In this document: positions 59,302-64,000 of the stretch, one piece after another | Numbering within the stretch: position 1 is the stretch's first letter | Layout of the letters: every line of letters begins with the position of its first letter | NCBI GenBank assembly: GCA_910586315.1 | Contig: CAJUIP010000002.1 | Span: 85,022 to 149,021, forward strand | DNA: 64,000 nucleotides | Reading direction: 5' to 3' | Source of the DNA: an uncultured Lachnospiraceae bacterium | Lineage (GTDB): Bacteria; Bacillota; Clostridia; Lachnospirales; Lachnospiraceae | The notes under the pieces: model-generated | The model's input: the letters and a program-made list of their open reading frames with translations, nothing else | Told to the model about the DNA's origin: nothing | Databases searched by the model: none | Translations under genes and position numbers: made by a program

Positions 59302-60141
59302 TTACAGCGCTAAAAGTGCTGTAAGGCCAAAATATATCAGTACAATAACGCCCAAAACAATCCGGTAATATCCAAAGAACCGGAAATCATGGCGTTTCAC
59401 ATAGTTTAACAGGAATTTAATCGAATACATGGAAACCAGAAAAGCAATTACCATGCCTGCAAGCATAAAGAAAATTTCCACAGCCGAAAATGCCAGGCCA
59501 TAATGGATAATCTTAAGCAGGCTGGCTCCAAACATTACCGGAATCCCAAGAAAAAACGTAAACTCCGATGCTGCCGTTCTGGAACATCCAAGGAGCATGG
59601 CCCCCAAAATCGTGGCGCCCGACCGGGAAGTTCCCGGAATCAGCGCCAGAAGCTGAAACAGTCCGATATAAAAGGCATTCAAATAGCTGATCTGCGAAAC
59701 TTTTTTAATTGGGAAATCCAAAAATTCATTGTGTTTTTCCAAAACAATGAACAAAATACCATAAATAATCAGCATGGCAGCCACCACATAAGGATTATAA
59801 AGGTACGTATCCAGAATCTCGTCCAAAAGAATTCCCACAACCGCTGCCGGAAGACAGGCAATCACTATTTTAAACCACAGATGCCATGTGGCCAGACGCT
59901 GGGGCTCCTTTTTTCCCGGATCCCACGGGTTCAGCCGCCGGAAATATAAGACCAGTACAGCAAGAATTGCGCCAAGCTGAATCACCACCCGGAATACATT
60001 CATAAAATCATCCGAAACATTCAGATGCACAATATTCTCCACCAGAATCAAATGCCCGGTACTGCTGATGGGAAGCCATTCCGTAAAGCCCTCCACCAAA
60101 CCAAAAACAACGATTTTCAAAAACTCAATGAATCCGCTCAT
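59302..60141 (-). CDS. uppP: Undecaprenyl-diphosphate phosphatase
   Basis: 279 residues, about eight membrane helices. The two family motifs are EGFTEWLPISSTGHLIL (E-rich motif and S/H) and PGTSRSGATILGAMLLG (PGxSRSG). Recycles the lipid carrier C55-PP to C55-P for peptidoglycan and polysaccharide export; also confers bacitracin tolerance. Only 1 bp separates it from ung, so it is the last gene of a three-gene operon. Confidence 0.96.
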   Translation of the reverse strand: MSGFIEFLKIVVFGLVEGFTEWLPISSTGHLILVENIVHLNVSDDFMNVFRVVIQLGAILAVLVLYFRRLNPWDPGKKEPQRLATWHLWFKIVIACLPAAVVGILLDEILDTYLYNPYVVAAMLIIYGILFIVLEKHNEFLDFPIKKVSQISYLNAFYIGLFQLLALIPGTSRSGATILGAMLLGCSRTAASEFTFFLGIPVMFGASLLKIIHYGLAFSAVEIFFMLAGMVIAFLVSMYSIKFLLNYVKRHDFRFFGYYRIVLGVIVLIYFGLTALLAL

Positions 60142-60142
60142 A

Positions 60143-60823
60143 CTAATCTCCTATATTTTCGATCTGCCAGTCGATGGCTTCCAGACCATTGGCAGTCAGG
60201 TATTTATTCGTTTTACTGAATGGGCGGCTGCCGAAAAATCCACGGTATGCCGACAGGGGACTGGGATGGGGAGCCTCTAAAATCAGATGTTTTGGATTGT
60301 TTAACATTGCTTTCTTCGTCTGAGCCGGCTTTCCCCAGAGGATAAACACCATCGGCCTGTCCTGCTCATTTAAGACCCGGATTGCGGCGTTGGTAAACTC
60401 TTCCCATCCAATGTTTCTGTGAGAATTGGCGGCATGAGCCCGCACGGTCAGCACCGTATTCAAAAGCATAACTCCCTGGTCAGCCCACTTTTTTAAATAA
60501 CCATTATTGGGAATGTAGCAGCCGCAGTCCTCATGAAGCTCCTGGTAAATGTTCACCAGTGACGGCGGAATCTGAACATCCGGCTTTACAGAAAAGCAGA
60601 GACCATGGGCCTGCCCCGGCTCATGATAAGGATCCTGCCCCAAAATTACCACCTTCACCTTCGAAAGCGGGGTAAAAGCAAAAGCGTTAAAAATATCATC
60701 GGGCGCCGGATATACTTCTCTGGTGCTGTACTCTTCTTTTATCGTTTCATACAATTTTTTGTAATATGGCTTCTTAAACTCACCGCTCATTGGCTCCAGC
60801 CAGTCATTGCTAATTGCTGCCAT
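60143..60823 (-). CDS. ung: Uracil-DNA glycosylase
   Basis: 226 residues, family 1. Catalytic Asp in VVILGQDPYHEPGQAHGL, uracil-binding Asn in VMLLNTVLTVRA, and the DNA-intercalation loop HPSPLSAYRGFFGSRPFS with catalytic His. Removes uracil from DNA. Its start overlaps the preceding Sir2-like gene by 14 bp, and uppP follows at once. Confidence 0.97.
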   Translation of the reverse strand: MAAISNDWLEPMSGEFKKPYYKKLYETIKEEYSTREVYPAPDDIFNAFAFTPLSKVKVVILGQDPYHEPGQAHGLCFSVKPDVQIPPSLVNIYQELHEDCGCYIPNNGYLKKWADQGVMLLNTVLTVRAHAANSHRNIGWEEFTNAAIRVLNEQDRPMVFILWGKPAQTKKAMLNNPKHLILEAPHPSPLSAYRGFFGSRPFSKTNKYLTANGLEAIDWQIENIGD

Positions 60824-61340
60824 CTTTCTCCTCCTTACTCCACTCTGCCATAAACAATACGGAATCCTCCTGCACGGCAGTAGCTTTTTCCTTCAATTCA
60901 TCCGTAATCTGGTAAAACCTTTTATGAACCCGGTATAAACAGGCCTTCTTGTTAATGAATGCCATTTTTTCAAACGGCCACCGAATCATTGTGGGATGCA
61001 GAAAGTTCTCTCCCAGTTCCAGAAGAACCGTGTTTCTGTTTAAAGTCCCGGCCAGCCACTTCATGTAGCCGTCCCACTCGTCCTCTGTTAATGATACGTC
61101 AAGAGGAGCCACCATATGCGTCTTTTCAAACCCGTGTTTCAAGAGCGCCGCCAGATTCAATGTCGTAATCACGAAATAGTCTTTTCCAGCCACTGTCTCT
61201 AAAAGAAAGGAAAATGCCTCCTTCAGGGTTTTCTCCTTCTCCGTTCCATCTTCCTCCCATTCTGCCCCGATTCCAATCAAAATCTTTTCGGCATCAGCCA
61301 GCTTTTCCTTCAATTCGCGTCTGATTTCGCATACTTCCAT
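60810..61340 (-). CDS. Degenerate Sir2-like protein coupled to ung
   Basis: 176 residues from ATG 61338-61340 (AGGAGAAGATC before it). KILIGIGAEWE looks like the first Rossmann turn of a sirtuin without its GAGxS completion; YFVITTLNLAALL sits where sirtuins have TxNxD; LLELGENFLHPTMIRWPFEKM matches the ExGxGFNTPxxIRxPF stretch of Sir2-related proteins. No zinc-binding Cys cluster and no obvious catalytic His. Likely an NAD-fold protein that has lost deacetylase activity, or a new activity. Overlaps ung by 14 bp. Confidence 0.6.
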   Translation of the reverse strand: MEVCEIRRELKEKLADAEKILIGIGAEWEEDGTEKEKTLKEAFSFLLETVAGKDYFVITTLNLAALLKHGFEKTHMVAPLDVSLTEDEWDGYMKWLAGTLNRNTVLLELGENFLHPTMIRWPFEKMAFINKKACLYRVHKRFYQITDELKEKATAVQEDSVLFMAEWSKEEKDGSN

Positions 61341-61456
61341 GATCTTCTCCTGTCCCTTGTTATTCGGTAGAAGCCGGGCGTCCGCCGCCCGGGCATGTGT
61401 TGCAGAATGCCCTGACAAATACCTTATCGCGTAAAGTACGCCGCTTTGCCAGATTC

Positions 61457-61485
61457 AGTATAACACAAAATGCGCCCGGATTCAA
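61457..61485 (-). promoter_or_regulatory. Promoter of the Sir2-like-ung-uppP operon
   Basis: Minus strand: -35 TTGAAT (61480-61485), 17 bp, -10 TATACT (61457-61462). Divergent from the promoter at 61501. Confidence 0.6.
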
Positions 61486-61500
61486 CAAAAGCAGAAGGCC

Positions 61501-61529
61501 TTGCAATTTACCTTTTTTTCTTATATACT
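61501..61529 (+). promoter_or_regulatory. Promoter of the RlmI-like gene
   Basis: -35 TTGCAA (61501-61506), 17 bp, -10 TATACT (61524-61529), 40 bp before the ATG. Confidence 0.65.
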
Positions 61530-61568
61530 GGCTATATCATTTGTTGCCTGCGGGCAGAAAGGATCAGC

Positions 61569-62777
61569 ATGGATACAGCATTGGCAAACGTTTACATAAA
61601 AAAAGGAGAGGCCCGCGCATTAAAAGCCGGGGGGCTCTGGATTTACAACAATGAAATTGACCGGATCGAGGGGAAGTTTGAAAACGGCGGCATGGTACAA
61701 GTGTTTGATTTTGACGGCTATCCTCTGGGAAGCGGCTTTATCAATACAAAATCCAAAATCATGATCCGAATGATGTCCAGAAAAAAGGACGCGAACGTGG
61801 ATGAGGCCTTTATTGAAATGCGGGTTCGGAATGCATGGGAATACCGAAAAGCAACTGTAGACACAAGAAGTTGTCGTCTGATTTTCGGAGAAGCCGATTT
61901 TCTGCCGGGAATTGTCATTGACAAATTTTCCGATGTGCTGGTGGTGGAATCCCTGGCGCTGGGAATTGACAAATGGAAACAGGTGATTCTTGAAAAGCTC
62001 AGACAAGTATTGGCCGAAGATCATATTACAATTCGCGGCATCTATGAAAGAAGCGATGCTAAAGTCCGCCTTCAGGAAGGCATGGAACGCTTCAAAGGTT
62101 TCATTGGGGATCCCTTTGACACAAAGGTGGAAATTGTGGAAAATAATGTCAGATATATGGTGGATGTACAAGACGGCCAGAAAACAGGGTTTTTCCTGGA
62201 CCAAAAATATAACCGCCTCGCTATCCGGAGCCTCTGCCGTGGAAAACGGGTGCTGGACTGCTTTACCCACACAGGTTCCTTCGCCCTAAACGCCGGAATT
62301 GCCGGAGCCAGTGAGGTTCTTGGTGTGGATGCCTCTGAGCAGGGCATCGCCCAGGCCATAGAAAACGCTGCGCTAAACGGCCTTTCCGACCGGGTAAAAT
62401 TCATCGCCGCCGACGTCTTTGACCTGCTTCCGGAGCTGGAAAAGAAAGGAGAAAAATTCGATGTGGTCATCCTGGACCCGCCTGCCTTCACAAAATCCAG
62501 AAATTCCGTTAAAAATGCCATAAAAGGCTACCGGGAAATCAATCTGCGGGGCATGAAACTGATAAAAGACGGGGGCTATCTGGCCACTTGCTCCTGCTCC
62601 CACTTCATGACGCCGGACCTCTTTGCCAAGACTATCCGTGAAGCCGCCGGAAACGTCCACAAACGTCTCCGCCAGGTAGAATACCGCACCCAGGCCCCTG
62701 ACCATCCCATCCTCTGGGGAAATGAGGAATCCTCCTATTTAAAGTTCTTCATTTTCCAGGTGTGCGATGAAAAATAA
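61569..62777 (+). CDS. RlmI/RlmK-type 23S rRNA (cytosine-C5) methyltransferase
   Basis: 402 residues from ATG 61569 (AGAAAGGATC upstream). The N-terminal PUA domain (about 1-75: IKKGEARALKAGGLWIYNNE) binds RNA. The middle EEHD-like region leads to the Rossmann methyltransferase core: GFFLDQKYNR, VLDCFTHTGSFALNAG (motif I), GVDASEQGIAQA, FDVVILDPPAFTKSR (motif IV) and LATCSCSHFM with the catalytic Cys. This is the COG1092 family. Exact target base not determinable here. Confidence 0.92.
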   Translation: MDTALANVYIKKGEARALKAGGLWIYNNEIDRIEGKFENGGMVQVFDFDGYPLGSGFINTKSKIMIRMMSRKKDANVDEAFIEMRVRNAWEYRKATVDTRSCRLIFGEADFLPGIVIDKFSDVLVVESLALGIDKWKQVILEKLRQVLAEDHITIRGIYERSDAKVRLQEGMERFKGFIGDPFDTKVEIVENNVRYMVDVQDGQKTGFFLDQKYNRLAIRSLCRGKRVLDCFTHTGSFALNAGIAGASEVLGVDASEQGIAQAIENAALNGLSDRVKFIAADVFDLLPELEKKGEKFDVVILDPPAFTKSRNSVKNAIKGYREINLRGMKLIKDGGYLATCSCSHFMTPDLFAKTIREAAGNVHKRLRQVEYRTQAPDHPILWGNEESSYLKFFIFQVCDEK

Positions 62778-62820
62778 TAATTCTGGCTACACTTACGGTC
62801 CACGAATACACTCTAGAGTA

Positions 62821-62848
62821 CTGTCGGAAAGCAATTTTCCAACACGCC
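62821..62848. repeat. Fragment of the MITE-like element
   Basis: CTGTCGGAAAGCAATTTTCC and following ACACGC match, in reverse complement, the left terminus of the element at 22576-22739 (CTGTCAGAAAGCAATTTCCA there). Only the terminal piece is recognisable, just upstream of the tfoX ribosome site. Confidence 0.5.
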
Positions 62849-62864
62849 CGGAAAGGAGAATATC

Positions 62865-63176
62865 ATGGCATCTAAATTAGAATTTGTAAAATATGCCGCC
62901 GACCAGATGGCCGGGGCAGGCACCATCACATATCGGAAAATGTTCGGGGAATACGGTCTTTACTGTAATGGGCTGTTTTTTGCTGTCATCTGTGACAGCC
63001 AGCTTTTTGTCAAAGTCACTGAAGCCTGTAAGGATCTCCCTCCAGCGCATCGTCTGGCTCCTCCCTACGAAGGAGCCAAACCGTATTTTCTCATAGAAGA
63101 GCTGGATGATGACAAACTTCTGTCGGAATTTGTTGTAAAAACCTGTGAGAATCTCCCGAAAAAGGGCAAGTCCTGA
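62865..63176 (+). CDS. TfoX/Sxy N-terminal-domain protein
   Basis: 103 residues. ITYRKMFGEYGLYCNGLFFAVI and LFVKVTEACKDLPPAHRLAPPYEGAKPYFLIEEL cover the whole TfoX_N domain; the C-terminal TfoX helix-hairpin domain is absent. In gamma-proteobacteria TfoX regulates competence, but these short stand-alone proteins in Firmicutes have no proven role. GGAAAGGAGAATATC precedes the ATG. Confidence 0.88.
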   Translation: MASKLEFVKYAADQMAGAGTITYRKMFGEYGLYCNGLFFAVICDSQLFVKVTEACKDLPPAHRLAPPYEGAKPYFLIEELDDDKLLSEFVVKTCENLPKKGKS

Positions 63177-63222
63177 TGTGCCTCCCACATCAGACTCAGG
63201 CCATACGGGTTTCACAGGGATT

Positions 63223-63293
63223 TTCGTAACAGTTCGGCCTTGCATCTTCTTGTCCGCTGTAAGCAAGAAGATGCAAGGCCGAACTGTTACGAA
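63223..63293. repeat. Perfect 30-bp-arm hairpin, type copy of the dispersed repeat
   Basis: Left arm 63223-63252 begins TTCGTAACAGTTCGGCCTTG and ends ATCTTCTTG; right arm 63264-63293 is its exact reverse complement; loop 11 nt. A T-rich stretch (TTTTCTCTTTT) follows on the plus strand, so it also works as a terminator between the convergent tfoX and the next gene. Diverged relatives at 15976, 32802 and 36349, fragment at 7621. Confidence 0.75.
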
Positions 63294-63302
63294 TTTTCTC
63301 TT

Positions 63303-63731
63303 TTATAAGTAGGCTTTCATCTCGTCCCGGAAGGCCTCTTCCGTTCTCACCAGGCGGTCTGCCAGCGCCATACTGTCTTTGGACGCTCCGATATACTGAT
63401 TTTTAAATCCGCAGATGGACTGAATCCCCATGTTGCAGCCATCCATCATGATTTTGGCTGCCTGTTTATCGTCGCCCTTCATCATCTTAAATTCTGTGGA
63501 AATCCATGAGAAAGCATAGGCCAGCTTTTCCGGTTCCTTTCCAGTCTGATTCAAATCCACAAGCTGCTTATAGGCCTCATATTCCATGTCCTGGTGCTTT
63601 TCCTCGTACTCTTCAATGGTCTTTTTTAATTTCTCGTCAGAGACATACTCCAAAACCTGCTCCATACTGCTCACGGCCATTTTGCATCCAGAATCGCATT
63701 CCTTTAAAAGTCGAATGGTATGGTCTTCCAT
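63303..63731 (-). CDS. Small all-helical protein of unknown function
   Basis: 142 residues. Predicted as a four-helix bundle: LLKECDSGCKMAVSSMEQVLEYV, EKLKKTIEEYEEKHQDMEYEAYKQL, EKLAYAFSWISTEFKMM, DDKQAAKIMMDGCNMGIQSICGF and a last helix to MKAYL. Resembles ferritin-like or DUF2383-type bundles in shape, but no metal-binding E-x-x-H set is apparent. Three Cys are present. No firm assignment. Confidence 0.7.
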   Translation of the reverse strand: MEDHTIRLLKECDSGCKMAVSSMEQVLEYVSDEKLKKTIEEYEEKHQDMEYEAYKQLVDLNQTGKEPEKLAYAFSWISTEFKMMKGDDKQAAKIMMDGCNMGIQSICGFKNQYIGASKDSMALADRLVRTEEAFRDEMKAYL

Positions 63732-63901
63732 GCCCGGCTACCTCACTTTCCCTGCGGCGCCACCTCCAGGATAGCAGCCGCATGTTTTTTCATCAGTATG
63801 CGCCAGGGTAACAAAAAATATGCAAAGCTGCCCTTTTCGTAAAAAACCTTCTCCCACCTTACTTTTATTCATTAATATAGCAGGGTCTTTCCTATGAAAT
63901 A

Positions 63902-63937
63902 AAAAAGAACGGAAGCTTTCACAAACAAAGACTTCCG
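63902..63937 (-). terminator. Terminator after tRNA-Gly
   Basis: Minus strand: CGGAAG (63932-63937) pairs with CTTCCG (63910-63915), followed by TTCTTTTTT. Confidence 0.7.
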
Positions 63938-63950
63938 CATCAATCAAAAA

Positions 63951-64000
63951 AGCACGAGACGGGATTCGAACCCGCGACCCTCGCCTTGGCAAGGCGATAC
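63951..64000 (-). tRNA. tRNA-Gly (GCC), 3' part
   Basis: Runs off the right edge. On the minus strand the window holds the anticodon arm (TCGCC-TTGCCAA-GGCGA, anticodon GCC), variable loop, T-arm (GCGGG-TTCGAAT-CCCGT) and the 3' acceptor strand CTCGTGC with discriminator T. CCA is not encoded. The 5' acceptor and D-arm lie outside the window. Confidence 0.9.

Noticed and set aside
63738..63992. 84-residue minus-strand open frame at the right edge
   Set aside because: It reads through the tRNA-Gly gene and its terminator (RRGSRVRIPSRAF is the T-arm translated), a common artefact.

Overview
The window reads as chromosome of a low-to-mid GC Gram-positive anaerobe, most likely a butyrate-producing member of the Lachnospiraceae (Clostridia). 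The basis is a complete thl-crt-hbd-bcd-etfB butyryl-CoA operon next to a butyryl-CoA:acetate CoA-transferase, iron-sulfur L-serine dehydratase, strong AAGGAGG-type ribosome binding sites, and TTGnnn-17-TATAAT promoters. I could not run searches; all names come from reading the proteins.

Layout. 1-6.3 kb: butyrate module, five genes leftward from a promoter overlapped by a candidate Rex site, and the CoA-transferase rightward. 6.4-16 kb: TSCPD protein, LysR regulator, gtrA-yfhO-argH run, class I aminotransferase, YitT membrane protein and a secreted TIM-barrel (DUF5722-like) protein. 16-22.6 kb: BCCT transporter, a MoxR/DUF58/DUF4129-like operon, and a secreted repeat protein. 22.8-27.7 kb: prfB and secA leftward, hpf rightward, with a cluster of perfect DnaA boxes in the secA-hpf gap. 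27.7-32.6 kb: small membrane protein, XRE regulator, and a trxB-nlpC/P60-sdaAB-sdaAA operon.

32.8-35.3 kb is an AT-rich foreign-looking island bounded by a 63-bp inverted repeat (57/63 identical, every difference a transition). It holds a predicted sensor-plus-diadenylate-cyclase protein of the kind found in nucleotide-signalling conflict systems, a decayed IS30-family transposase, and a promoter-driven, non-coding, strongly structured segment that looks like an undescribed (or Rfam-testable) small RNA. This is the most interesting part of the window.

35.4-53.6 kb: an SDR reductase followed by a large leftward cell-surface polysaccharide cluster: UDP-galactopyranose mutase, LicD transferase, PLP enzyme, LicC-like nucleotidyltransferase, Wzx flippase, three family 2 glycosyltransferases, DUF2304 and DUF2142 membrane proteins, RfbC, a Wzm/Wzt ABC exporter, a methyltransferase and a 1037-residue kinase-like/GT2/GT4 fusion. 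LspA flanks it. 53.7-64 kb: a subtilisin-like (Csp-type) protease, a ClpX with an expanded repeat linker, HtrA, UppP, uracil-DNA glycosylase with a degenerate Sir2-like partner, an RlmI-like methyltransferase, a TfoX-domain protein, a small helical protein and the 3' part of tRNA-Gly(GCC).

Intergenic DNA also carries at least two families of short dispersed repeats: a long-hairpin family (about 15.97, 32.8, 36.35 and 63.2 kb, with a fragment at 7.6 kb) and a MITE-like element (22.58 kb, fragment at 62.82 kb).
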